Shown here one piece after another: positions 56,644-64,000 of a stretch of DNA of 64,000 bases. Each line of letters starts with the position of its first letter. Position 1 is the first letter of the stretch. Below the pieces are notes generated by a model. It did no database searches. It was given only the letters and a program-made list of their open reading frames with translations, and was not told the origin of the DNA. The stretch comes from Lentibacillus populi. GTDB lineage: Bacteria > Bacillota > Bacilli > Bacillales > Amphibacillaceae. Location of the stretch: contig BMJD01000002.1 in assembly GCA_014642895.1 (NCBI GenBank), positions 124,001 through 188,000 of the forward strand, in the 5' to 3' direction. A program made the position numbers and the translations under genes.

Positions 56644-57042
56644 ATGAACGATCAGGATAGACGTTCCATGCCTTTATTCTCGATCGGTATCGTCAAGAAA
56701 TTAACCGAATTAACGGCAAGGCAAATACGAAATTATGAGGGACACGGGCTTATTCATCCCGAGAGAACAACCGGTAATCAGCGATTGTTTTCCTTTAACG
56801 ATGTTGATCGTTTACTGGAGATAAAAGACCTGCTTGATAAAGGTATTAATCTCGCTGGTATTAAGCATTTGCTGGTCCTTGAAGAACAAAAATTATTGCT
56901 GGAAAAACAGAAACAAGAAGAACAGTATGCCATTCTATCGGATAAAGAATTAAGAAAAATGCTGAAAAACGAGTTATACGAAGCAGGCAGAATGGGTAAG
57001 ACAAGTTTGCGACAGGGTGAGTTATCAAGATTTTTTCAATAA
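56644..57042 (+). CDS. glnR: Glutamine synthetase repressor GlnR
   Basis: MerR-family repressor of nitrogen genes, activated by feedback-inhibited glutamine synthetase. The 132-residue protein has the N-terminal winged helix ([21 protein letters not shown], about 20-45), a short coiled coil, and the C-terminal tail with [11 protein letters not shown] that contacts glutamine synthetase. A strong AGGAGGGG precedes ATG 56644. The stop codon is followed at once by a family B repeat inside a terminator-like fold. Confidence 0.96.
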   Translation: MNDQDRRSMPLFSIGIVKKLTELTARQIRNYEGHGLIHPERTTGNQRLFSFNDVDRLLEIKDLLDKGINLAGIKHLLVLEEQKLLLEKQKQEEQYAILSDKELRKMLKNELYEAGRMGKTSLRQGELSRFFQ

Positions 57043-57144
57043 AGGCAAACTTCATTCAGTGGTGGTTTCTTTTTATACCCTGCTGAATCTTGGTTGAACG
57101 AATCGATCCTTTAAGGTCAGTTGATCGCCCATTTGCCTTTTTTT
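57041..57144 (+). other. Terminator-like structure enclosing repeat B copy f between glnR and glnA
   Basis: AAAGGCAAA (57041-57049, starting inside the glnR stop) is complementary to TTTGCCTTT (57132-57140), which continues into four more T. Between them is family B core AACTTCATTCAGTGGTGG (57048-57065) and GTTGAACGAATCGATCC (57093-57109), also found, in reverse, near repeat g at 63.77 kb. Whether it terminates, attenuates glnA or is only a repeat remnant is open. Confidence 0.55.
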
Positions 57145-57222
57145 ATCAAAGTCTTGAAGGCGGGTTTTACTGCCCGTTGAGGTTGGATAAACATATTTAA
57201 CATACATTTAGGAGGAAACTGC

Positions 57223-58560
57223 ATGGGTTCAAAATTAACGAAAGAGCAAATCTATAAAAAAATCGAGGAGGAAAACGTTCGCTTTATCCGTTTGCAATTC
57301 ACCGATATGCTTGGAACGATTAAAAACGTGGAAATCCCGCTAGGTCAGCTGGAAAAAGCATTGGACAATAAAATGATGTTTGACGGTTCCTCAATTGAAG
57401 GGTTTGTCCGGATTGAAGAATCTGATATGTATTTATATCCTGATTTAGATACATTTGTTGTCTTTCCATGGACATCAGACAAGGGAAAAGTTGCCCGGTT
57501 TATTTGTGATATCTACAATCCGGATGGTACACCATTTGCAGGGTGCCCGCGTTACAATTTGAAACGTAACGTTAAAAAAATGGAAGCATTAGGCTTTAGT
57601 GCATTTAATATCGGAACAGAACCAGAGTTTTTCTTATTTAAGCTGGATGAAAAAGGCGAGCCTTCCTTGGAGTTGAATGACAAAGGTGGATATTTTGATT
57701 TAGCGCCGACAGACTTGGGAGAAAACTGCCGCCGCGATATCGTACTGGAATTGGAAGAAATGGGATTTGAAATTGAAGCTTCTCACCACGAGGTTGCACC
57801 GGGTCAGCACGAAATTGATTTTAAATACTCTGATGCAGTCAAACATGCTGATGACATCCAAACGTTTAAGCTTGTTGTCAAAACAATTGCTAGAAAACAT
57901 AACTTGCACGCCACTTTTATGCCGAAACCGCTTTTTGGGGTCAATGGTTCAGGTATGCATGTTAATATGTCGCTATTTCAGGATGGAGAAAATAAATTTT
58001 TTGATCCAGATGGGGAAATGCAACTGAGTGAGGTAGCTTACCAGTTTACCGCCGGCATCATTAAGCACGCAACTAATTTTACAGCAGTCACAAATCCAAC
58101 GGTCAATTCGTATAAAAGACTTGTCCCTGGTTATGAGGCACCTTGTTATGTGGCGTGGTCCGGTACGAATAGAAGCCCGCTTATCCGAATTCCGTATTCA
58201 AGAGGGTTAAGTACACGTATCGAAGCAAGAAGTGTTGATCCATCTGCCAATCCATATATGGCGATGGCAGTACTGCTAGCGGCCGGATTAGACGGAATTA
58301 AAAATGAGTTAACACCGCCAACTGCAGTAGATCGTAATATCTATGTCATGGATAAAGAGGAACGCGAGAAAAACGGTATTAAAGACTTGCCGGCAACCTT
58401 AATGGATGCATTAGAAGAGTTGCAAAAAGATGAAGTGATTGTGGAAGCACTTGGTGAGCACCTTTATGAGCATTTTATTGAGGCGAAGGAAATTGAATGG
58501 GACATGTTCCGCACGACGGTTCATCCTTGGGAGCGGGAGCAGTATTTGACTAGTTATTAA
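57223..58560 (+). CDS. glnA: Glutamine synthetase type I
   Basis: Makes glutamine from glutamate, ammonia and ATP, and in its feedback-inhibited form controls GlnR and TnrA. The 445-residue protein has [10 protein letters not shown], the ATP/metal block [21 protein letters not shown], the [20 protein letters not shown] glutamate site and [14 protein letters not shown]. The absence of the 25-residue insertion and the length fit the GSI-alpha class of Firmicutes. TAGGAGG precedes ATG 57223. The gap to glnR (180 bases) is longer than usual because of the inserted repeat. Confidence 0.98.
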   Translation: MGSKLTKEQIYKKIEEENVRFIRLQFTDMLGTIKNVEIPLGQLEKALDNKMMFDGSSIEGFVRIEESDMYLYPDLDTFVVFPWTSDKGKVARFICDIYNPDGTPFAGCPRYNLKRNVKKMEALGFSAFNIGTEPEFFLFKLDEKGEPSLELNDKGGYFDLAPTDLGENCRRDIVLELEEMGFEIEASHHEVAPGQHEIDFKYSDAVKHADDIQTFKLVVKTIARKHNLHATFMPKPLFGVNGSGMHVNMSLFQDGENKFFDPDGEMQLSEVAYQFTAGIIKHATNFTAVTNPTVNSYKRLVPGYEAPCYVAWSGTNRSPLIRIPYSRGLSTRIEARSVDPSANPYMAMAVLLAAGLDGIKNELTPPTAVDRNIYVMDKEEREKNGIKDLPATLMDALEELQKDEVIVEALGEHLYEHFIEAKEIEWDMFRTTVHPWEREQYLTSY

Positions 58561-58578
58561 GGTTGATATAATAGGGTT

Positions 58579-58600
58579 CCAGGTCGTGGCCGTGTCCTGG
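58579..58600 (+). terminator. First hairpin after glnA
   Basis: CCAGG...CCTGG with a 12-base loop, followed by CTTTTGGCTTTT; a weak terminator. The rest of 58601-58664 shows nothing recognisable. Confidence 0.45.
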
Positions 58601-58664
58601 CTTTTGGCTTTTAGAGCTTATGTCCTTGACACCCCTGGAATACCCCCAAAAAATATTTAAGTTC

Positions 58665-58706
58665 AAAATACCGACCTGTTGAATTTTAACTGGGCGGTAT
58701 TTTTTC
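58665..58706 (+). terminator. Second hairpin after glnA
   Basis: AAAATACCG pairs perfectly with CGGTATTTT followed by TTT-C-TTT. The loop is about 21 bases. Confidence 0.7.
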
Positions 58707-58925
58707 TTTACTTAATTTATAGATATGGTGTTTCTAATAGTAAAAGATTTAAATAATCCCCCAGTAAATAAAGGATCAAGTCACTTTGGTTTTTTGCTAA
58801 TCTTATCAACACCCTTCACTGCAGGGAATTAGCAGATGATGATAGTGGCCATTTTCAAGTGATTTTCCCTTTCAGGTTAAAATTGTGAATGAAAAATAGA
58901 TGGAGTCATGGTAGAATACTCTTAA

Positions 58926-58942
58926 TCGGTTTCCCAAACCGG
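58926..58942 (+). other. Small hairpin before the 115-residue exported ORF
   Basis: CGGTTT-CCC-AAACCG forms a compact stem-loop upstream of the ribosome site. A TAGAAT 12 bases before it could be a -10. The interval 58707-58925 shows nothing else I can support. Confidence 0.35.
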
Positions 58943-58969
58943 TATTGTTTAGACCGGAGGCGAGTTAGG

Positions 58970-59317
58970 TTGAAGAAATGGTTGGGCAGCGCGTTGTTGT
59001 TTATCATGTTTGGCTTTTTGGTGCTAAGCCAGGCCATCCAAATAACCTCACATATTAACGTAGAGCAAGTTGACGAAGCAACGATTTCTTCGGCAAGTTA
59101 TATATCGGATATAAATGCTGCCCATATTACTGCACCAGCTACACTACCAGTTCAAAACGAATATAAAGCAGATCCAATCCTTCCTGCAGTAAAAACGGTT
59201 GTGTACCAAATTACATCTATTGCTAATCAGGTTGACTTTTTCCAAAACGATGTAGAAGCAGCTGGGTTTTTAGATGTAAGAAAATACCAATCGAACTATC
59301 TCCCCTTATACGAGTGA
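58970..59317 (+). CDS. Unrecognised 115-residue membrane-anchored or exported protein
   Basis: I do not recognise this protein. Starting at TTG 58970 (GGAGG at 58956-58960), it begins MKKWLGSALLFIMFGFLVLS, a typical membrane anchor or uncleaved signal, followed by about 90 polar residues with no cysteine and no known motif (...TVVYQITSIANQVDFFQNDV...). An in-frame ATG at 58889 would add a basic N-terminus but lacks a ribosome site. A terminator-like hairpin follows. It lies between glnA and lexA, next to another small membrane ORF. The codon pattern looks normal for the window. Confidence 0.6.
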   Translation: MKKWLGSALLFIMFGFLVLSQAIQITSHINVEQVDEATISSASYISDINAAHITAPATLPVQNEYKADPILPAVKTVVYQITSIANQVDFFQNDVEAAGFLDVRKYQSNYLPLYE

Positions 59318-59331
59318 TTGATTTTGAATGT

Positions 59332-59369
59332 AGCCTTTAGCTTTCATTAGCAAATTGAAGGCTTTATTT
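59332..59369 (+). terminator. Hairpin after the 115-residue ORF
   Basis: AGCCTT pairs with AAGGCT, followed by TTATTT. Confidence 0.5.
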
Positions 59370-59418
59370 GGCGTGGGTTTAATAATAAGTACTGAAAAAT
59401 AAAGGGGAATAGTTCGTG

Positions 59419-59571
59419 ATGAAGAATAACAAACCTTATTGGAAGGAATCTCTTGAATGTTATCTGTTTGTATTTATATTCATGCTTTTGTTTATAGGTA
59501 CATTTATTGTTAGCGGCCAATTAACAGGAACAGATTGGATAGCATTCTTTAAGCAATTTTTCCAGAAATAG
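59419..59571 (+). CDS. Unrecognised 50-residue single-span membrane protein
   Basis: A short ORF with a good ribosome site (AAAGGGG, 59401-59407). The start is ATG 59419 (GTG 59416 also possible). The product begins MKNNKPYWKESLECYLF, has one strong hydrophobic span (about 15-32), then a short polar tail ending FFKQFFQK. I know no family. Its position, directly before the shared terminator with convergent lexA, and its plausible translation signals argue for a real gene, but only conservation would prove it. Confidence 0.5.
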   Translation: MKNNKPYWKESLECYLFVFIFMLLFIGTFIVSGQLTGTDWIAFFKQFFQK

Positions 59572-59605
59572 ATTACCAACCTTTTAAACTGGGTAATTTA
59601 CTAAT

Positions 59606-59643
59606 AAAAACCTTGATACGCATACCGCGTATCAAGGTTTTTT
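59606..59643. terminator. Bidirectional terminator between the 50-residue ORF and lexA
   Basis: AAAACCTTGATACG pairs with CGTATCAAGGTTTT, with A-runs on one side and T-runs on the other, so it serves both converging genes. It overlaps the lexA stop. Confidence 0.9.
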
Positions 59644-60265
59644 AATGAATATTCCGGTATAGCCCAATTACCTTGCCTAAAATCGTCACATTTTGATAAA
59701 TGAGGGCTTCCATTGTTGCGTTTTCCGGCTGTAGGCGAATGTGGTCCTTTTCTTTAAAGAATCGCTTGACAGTAGCTTCATCCTCATCCGTCATGGCAAC
59801 AACAATATCCCCGTTTTGTGCTGTATTTTGCTGTTTTACGATAACCATGTCTCCGTCTAATATACCAGCTTCAATCATACTCTCTCCTTCGATTACCAGT
59901 ACATATAAACTGTCATCTGGTCCTGCGCTTGAGCTTGGCAGCGGAATGAACTCTTCGATATTTTCGACCGCAGTAATCGGGATACCAGCTGTAACTTTGC
60001 CGATTACTGGTGCATACCGCGCTTCATCTTTCGGAATATTATTCTCCTCTAATGGATCCAAAATTTCAATTGCTCTAGGTTTGGTTGGGTCTCTTCTGAT
60101 ATAGCCCTTGCTTTCGATCCTCGCTAAATGGCCATGGACAGTAGAGCTTGATGCAAGTCCAACTGCACTTGCTATTTCTCTAACAGATGGCGGATAGCCT
60201 TTCAACTTAACCTGATCCTTAATGTAATCAAGGATCATTTGTTGCCTTTTGGAAAGCTTGGTCAT
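59642..60265 (-). CDS. lexA: SOS repressor LexA (DinR)
   Basis: Represses the DNA-damage regulon and is inactivated by RecA-stimulated self-cleavage. The 207-residue protein has an N-terminal winged helix ([24 protein letters not shown]). The cleavage site is Ala93-Gly94 in KVTAGIP, and the catalytic dyad is Ser129 (EGESMIEAG) and Lys167 (EATVKRFF). It is divergent from the small SOS ORF and yneB, as dinR is from yneA-yneB in B. subtilis. A LexA box overlaps the -35 of its promoter, so it is autoregulated. Confidence 0.97.
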   Translation of the reverse strand: MTKLSKRQQMILDYIKDQVKLKGYPPSVREIASAVGLASSSTVHGHLARIESKGYIRRDPTKPRAIEILDPLEENNIPKDEARYAPVIGKVTAGIPITAVENIEEFIPLPSSSAGPDDSLYVLVIEGESMIEAGILDGDMVIVKQQNTAQNGDIVVAMTDEDEATVKRFFKEKDHIRLQPENATMEALIYQNVTILGKVIGLYRNIH

Positions 60266-60301
60266 GTAATAAACTCCTCCCGCATAGTATTTATTACCAC
60301 T

Positions 60302-60330
60302 AGTTTATCACTAGAATGAAATATTCGCAA
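60302..60330 (-). promoter_or_regulatory. Promoter of lexA
   Basis: On the minus strand TTGCGA (60330-60325), 17 bases, TAAACT (60307-60302). Its -35 overlaps the LexA box at 60328-60341. Confidence 0.6.
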
Positions 60331-60341
60331 ACGTTCGTTCG
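60328..60341. promoter_or_regulatory. LexA box 1 (lexA side)
   Basis: CAAACGTTCGTTCG matches CGAAC-N4-GTTCG with one mismatch. Confidence 0.82.
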
Positions 60342-60350
60342 AAAAAAATG

Positions 60351-60380
60351 TTGACAGGATCGTGTGTTCGGGTGTATGAT
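60351..60380 (+). promoter_or_regulatory. Promoter of the SOS ORF-yneB-ynzC unit
   Basis: TTGACA (60351-60356), 18 bases, TATGAT (60375-60380), between the two LexA boxes. Confidence 0.75.
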
Positions 60381-60390
60381 GGTTTTAAGT

Positions 60391-60404
60391 CGAACAATAG
60401 TTCT
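60391..60404. promoter_or_regulatory. LexA box 2 (SOS ORF side)
   Basis: CGAACAATAGTTCT matches CGAAC-N4-GTTCG at nine of ten positions, just downstream of the -10, where bound LexA would block the promoter. Confidence 0.85.
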
Positions 60405-60422
60405 TATACTAAAAAGGAGCTG

Positions 60423-61197
<775 letters not shown>

Positions 61198-61222
61198 AAC
61201 TATTATATAGGAACGGTATGAT

Positions 61223-61262
61223 AAAAACGCGAGGAACATGATAATGGTTCTTGCGTTTTTAA
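61223..61262 (+). terminator. Hairpin between yneB and ynzC
   Basis: AAAACGC-GAGGAAC pairs with GTTCTTGCGTTTT with one bulge, followed by T. ynzC may be read through or have another promoter. Confidence 0.7.
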
Positions 61263-61279
61263 AGTTGGAGGTTTTTACT

Positions 61280-61513
61280 ATGATTGGAAAAGAAAAACTG
61301 GAACGGATCAATACATTAGCGAAAAAGGCCAAATCAGAAGGACTAACGGACAAAGAAAAACAGGAACAGCATGAGCTGCGGCAAGAATATTTGAAAAACG
61401 TGCGAAAATCGTTTAAAAATCAATTAAAGACGATGACGGTAGTTGACTGGGAAGGAAATGATGTGACACCACAAAAACTGCGTGATATGCAAGAGAGAGA
61501 GAGAAAGCATTAG
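61280..61513 (+). CDS. ynzC: DUF896 family protein YnzC
   Basis: A 77-residue, mostly helical small protein of the UPF0291/DUF896 family (MIGKEKLERINTLAKKAKSE, then LTDKEKQEQHELRQEYLK). It is SOS-linked in B. subtilis by being the third gene of the yneA operon. The biochemical role is unknown. ATG 61280 follows TTGGAGG at 61265-61271. Confidence 0.92.
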   Translation: MIGKEKLERINTLAKKAKSEGLTDKEKQEQHELRQEYLKNVRKSFKNQLKTMTVVDWEGNDVTPQKLRDMQERERKH

Positions 61514-61548
61514 TTTTTACAAGACCAAATACGGTAGCTTGCTAATAC

Positions 61549-61577
61549 TTGTGAGATTAGGAACTTCAATATAAAAT
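61549..61577 (+). promoter_or_regulatory. Sigma-A promoter of tkt
   Basis: TTGTGA (61549-61554), 17 bases, TAAAAT (61572-61577). Confidence 0.65.
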
Positions 61578-61618
61578 AGAGTGGTAATCACAACTTGACG
61601 AAACGGAGGAAAACAAAG

Positions 61619-63622
61619 ATGTCAGAAAATGTTGAACAGTTATCTATTAATACAATTCGTACGTTAGCAATTGATGCCATCGAAAATGCTAATTCAGGGC
61701 ATCCAGGTTTGCCAATGGGTGCTGCGCCGATGGCATATACATTATGGACTGATTTCATGCATCATAACCCGAAAAACTCCAAATGGTTTAATCGTGACCG
61801 TTTTGTTCTTTCAGCAGGACATGGTTCCATGCTGTTATACGGTTTACTGCATTTGTCCGGCTATAATCTGACAATTGATGACCTAAAGGAATTCCGTCAA
61901 TGGAACTCGAAGACACCAGGACATCCTGAGGTACATCATACAGATGGTGTCGAAGCAACAACCGGACCATTAGGACAAGGAATTGCCATGTCTGTTGGGA
62001 TGGCAATGGCTGAAGCGCATCTCGCCGCTACCTATAATAGGGATAACTACTCGGTTATCGATCATTATACATACGCTCTAATTAGTGATGGTGATCTGAT
62101 GGAAGGTATTTCCCATGAAGCCGCTTCACTCGCTGGGCATCTCCGGTTAGGAAAATTAATCGCGCTATATGATTCAAACGATATTTCCCTTGACGGGGAG
62201 CTGAACCGCTCATTTTCCGATAATACAGAAGAACGCTTTAAAGCATACGGATGGCAGGTCATCAGGGTTGAGGATGGCAATGACGTAAATGCGTTACGTA
62301 AAGCGATTAAACAAGCAAAAGAAAATACCGAACAGCCGACATTAATCGAAATCAAAACGATTATCGGCTATGGGTCACCGAACAAATCAAACTCAAGCGC
62401 ATCACACGGTGCCCCACTAGGTGCGGATGAAGTAAAATTGACCAAGGAATATTATAAATGGGAGCATGAAGATTTTAATGTTCCAGATGAAGTATATGCT
62501 GATTTTAACAAAAAAATCGGCAAAAAAGGTGCTGAAGCGGAGCAGGCTTGGAATGAACTGTTCACAGCATACAAGGAAAAATATCCTGAATTAGCAGATG
62601 AACTGGAACGTGCTATAAAAGGGGAATTGCCTGCAGACTGGGATAAAGAACTTCCAGTGTATGAACCCGAAAAAGATAAACTGGCAACAAGAGCTTCTTC
62701 CGGTGAAGTATTAAATGCAATTGCGAAAGCCGTACCATATTTCTTTGGCGGAAGTGCTGACCTGGCAGGTTCAAACAAAACCACGTTAAAAAATGAAGAT
62801 GACTTTTCCCGTAACAATTATGCTGGCCGCAACATTTGGTTTGGTGTTCGTGAACACGCCATGGCAGCAGCACTAAATGGAATGGCATTACACGGCGGAT
62901 TAAAAGTATATGCTGGTACATTCTTTGTATTCAGTGATTATTTACGACCTGCTGTACGATTGTCATCCATTATGAAAACGCCGGTAACATATGTATTTAC
63001 GCACGATTCGATTGCGGTTGGCGAAGATGGTCCGACACATGAACCGATTGAACAATTAGCAGCAATGCGGGCAATGCCGGGACTTTCCCTGATTCGTCCT
63101 GCCGATGGAAACGAGACACAAGCAGCATGGCGCATATCCTTGGAATCAAAGGACAAGCCAACAGCACTCGTGTTAACCAGACAAGGGTTACCAACATTAG
63201 AGGGCACAAAAGAAAACGCCTATGAAGGGGTTAGAAAAGGTGCATATGTTATTAGCAAGTCAGCAAAAGACGTTCCAGATGCGTTATTACTTGCAACTGG
63301 TTCCGAAGTGCAATTAGCTATTGGAGCTAAAAAGGCCCTACAAGAAAAAGGCATTGATGTAAGTGTTGTCAGCATGCCGTCATGGGATCGGTTTAACGAG
63401 CAGGATGAAGCATACAAAAATGAAGTTCTGCCAGCAAATGTTAAAGCCCGAGTAGGAATTGAGATGGCCGCTTCATTTGGGTGGGAGCGTTATGTTGGTG
63501 ACAATGGTACGATAATTGGTATTGATCGATTTGGCGCTTCTGCAAAAGGTGAAAAAGTTATTGAGGAATACGGGTTTACAGTAGAAAATGTTGTTGCAGA
63601 GGTTGAAAAGTTAATAAAATAA
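61619..63622 (+). CDS. tkt: Transketolase
   Basis: Thiamine-diphosphate enzyme moving two-carbon units in the pentose phosphate pathway. The 667-residue protein has the N-terminal PP domain ([53 protein letters not shown] near 155), the Pyr domain with the catalytic glutamate in [20 protein letters not shown], and the C-terminal domain. ATG 61619 is set by ACGGAGG; an upstream TTG at 61595 lies in the leader. It follows ynzC as in B. subtilis. Confidence 0.98.
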   Translation: MSENVEQLSINTIRTLAIDAIENANSGHPGLPMGAAPMAYTLWTDFMHHNPKNSKWFNRDRFVLSAGHGSMLLYGLLHLSGYNLTIDDLKEFRQWNSKTPGHPEVHHTDGVEATTGPLGQGIAMSVGMAMAEAHLAATYNRDNYSVIDHYTYALISDGDLMEGISHEAASLAGHLRLGKLIALYDSNDISLDGELNRSFSDNTEERFKAYGWQVIRVEDGNDVNALRKAIKQAKENTEQPTLIEIKTIIGYGSPNKSNSSASHGAPLGADEVKLTKEYYKWEHEDFNVPDEVYADFNKKIGKKGAEAEQAWNELFTAYKEKYPELADELERAIKGELPADWDKELPVYEPEKDKLATRASSGEVLNAIAKAVPYFFGGSADLAGSNKTTLKNEDDFSRNNYAGRNIWFGVREHAMAAALNGMALHGGLKVYAGTFFVFSDYLRPAVRLSSIMKTPVTYVFTHDSIAVGEDGPTHEPIEQLAAMRAMPGLSLIRPADGNETQAAWRISLESKDKPTALVLTRQGLPTLEGTKENAYEGVRKGAYVISKSAKDVPDALLLATGSEVQLAIGAKKALQEKGIDVSVVSMPSWDRFNEQDEAYKNEVLPANVKARVGIEMAASFGWERYVGDNGTIIGIDRFGASAKGEKVIEEYGFTVENVVAEVEKLIK

Positions 63623-63627
63623 TAAAT

Positions 63628-63665
63628 GAAAACGGGTGGCTCACTAACTGTGGGGCGCCCGTTTT
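63628..63665 (+). terminator. Intrinsic terminator of tkt
   Basis: AAAACGGG pairs with CCCGTTTT; the loop contains a further GGC/GCG pairing, and the 3' side ends in TTTTACTA. Confidence 0.75.
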
Positions 63666-63746
63666 ACTATTCAGTTCTCTTTTATCCCGCCTCACCGTTC
63701 ATTAGACCCCTGCTTCAAGCCTTGAAAAATATAGAAGGATAGATAG

Positions 63747-63838
63747 CTGAGTAGCACCATCCGTAACGATCCGATTCGTTCAACTCAGTAGGGAGGATGG
63801 GATCCCCCGTTGAATGAAGTTCTACTTTATTCAACGGG
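63747..63838. repeat. Structured intergenic segment with repeat family B copy g
   Basis: CTGAGT (63747-63752) pairs with ACTCAG (63783-63788). The loop contains CCATCC (63757-63762), complementary to the downstream GGATGG (63795-63800), so a pseudoknot is possible. Next to it, CCCGTTGAAT (63806-63815) and ATTCAACGGG (63829-63838) form a perfect stem around the family B core (AAGTTCTACTT). On the minus strand the core reads ATAAAGTAGAACTTCATTC. Confidence 0.6.
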
Positions 63839-63854
63839 CTGTACTTTTGTTTGT

Positions 63855-63865
63855 AATCGACAAAA
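63855..63865 (-). promoter_or_regulatory. Possible Spo0A box upstream of sirA
   Basis: TTTTGTCGATT on the minus strand is one base from the 0A core TGTCGAA. sirA is a Spo0A target in B. subtilis. A TATAAT at 63915-63920 lies between it and the gene. Confidence 0.35.
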
Positions 63866-63945
63866 CTAGTAGGATTTCGCATCAGGAAATGACATAATTT
63901 TTAACTGGAATACGTATAATAGAGTTAAAAGGGGAGGGGTTTTCG

Positions 63946-64000
63946 GTGGGGAATTATTCTATCTATTGGGTAAAGGAAGAATTTGCGTATCGGTATTTCC
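63946..64000 (+). CDS. sirA: Sporulation inhibitor of replication SirA (YneE), truncated by window end
   Basis: Only the first 18 codons are visible: GTG 63946, after GGGGAGGGG, encodes MGNYSIYWVKEEFAYRYF. The pattern YxxYWVKEEFAxxYF and the location directly after tkt match SirA (YneE), which binds DnaA at entry to sporulation and blocks new rounds of replication. Because the gene continues beyond the window, the call rests on this short start and on gene order. Confidence 0.75.
   Translation, partial: MGNYSIYWVKEEFAYRYF

Overview
The window is a stretch of chromosome from an endospore-forming, low-GC Gram-positive of the family Bacillaceae. Gene content and order follow the Bacillus subtilis region rbfA-truB-ribF-rpsO-pnp through lexA-yneB-ynzC-tkt-sirA, with sporulation genes (dpaA/dpaB, tepA, spoIIIE, spoVS, cotE, spoVK, sirA) spread along it. 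Protein sequences look like the Oceanobacillus/Virgibacillus/Lentibacillus group; that placement is inferred from general resemblance. Almost every gene is on the + strand; only gltC and lexA are on the minus strand. I recognised no rRNA, tRNA, prophage, insertion sequence or CRISPR.

Layout. 1-7.7 kb: ribosome assembly and RNA modification (rbfA 5'-truncated, truB), flavin synthesis (ribF), rpsO with a possible structured leader, pnp, a YlxY-type deacetylase-fold protein, the M16 protease mlpA and ymxH. 8.0-13.1 kb: dipicolinate synthase (dpaA, dpaB) behind a good sigma-K promoter, then asd-dapG-dapA, which supply its substrate. 13.2-16.6 kb: tepA, ylzJ, spoIIIE. 17.0-22.9 kb: a GntR regulator and a BMP-type nucleoside ABC transporter. 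23.0-32 kb: ymfF, ymfH, ymfI, ymfJ, ymfK, rodZ, pgsA, cinA, recA. 32.4-35.6 kb: rny, ymdB, spoVS. 35.8-42.9 kb: divergent gltC / gltA-gltB (glutamate synthase), which in B. subtilis lies elsewhere. 43.0-53.8 kb: miaB, ricA, cotE, mutS, mutL, a Dps protein, miaA, hfq, spoVK. 53.9-58.6 kb: hflX, ynbB, glnR, glnA. 58.9-64 kb: two small orphan membrane/exported ORFs, lexA, a 33-codon SOS-controlled membrane ORF, yneB, ynzC, tkt and the start of sirA.

How the genes fit together. Several functions are represented more than once: the aspartate/dipicolinate route; RNA decay (pnp, rny, ricA, hfq); tRNA A37 modification (miaA then miaB); nitrogen assimilation (glnR-glnA and gltC-gltAB); DNA damage (recA, lexA, mutS, mutL, and the SOS-linked ORF); and sporulation.

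The most unusual material is intergenic or very small. (1) A 33-residue membrane peptide sits where YneA normally lies, behind a promoter flanked by two LexA boxes. (2) A ~205-bp dispersed repeat ('family A', six copies or fragments) carries a nested hairpin whose inner stem covaries between copies. (3) A ~57-bp dispersed repeat ('family B', seven copies plus two degenerate ones) in three cases begins at the stop codon of the preceding gene. (4) A 52-bp tandem repeat array between gltB and miaB has units that form hairpins, with many of the variants preserved as G-U pairs. These rest on reading the bases by eye; no homology search or folding program was run.
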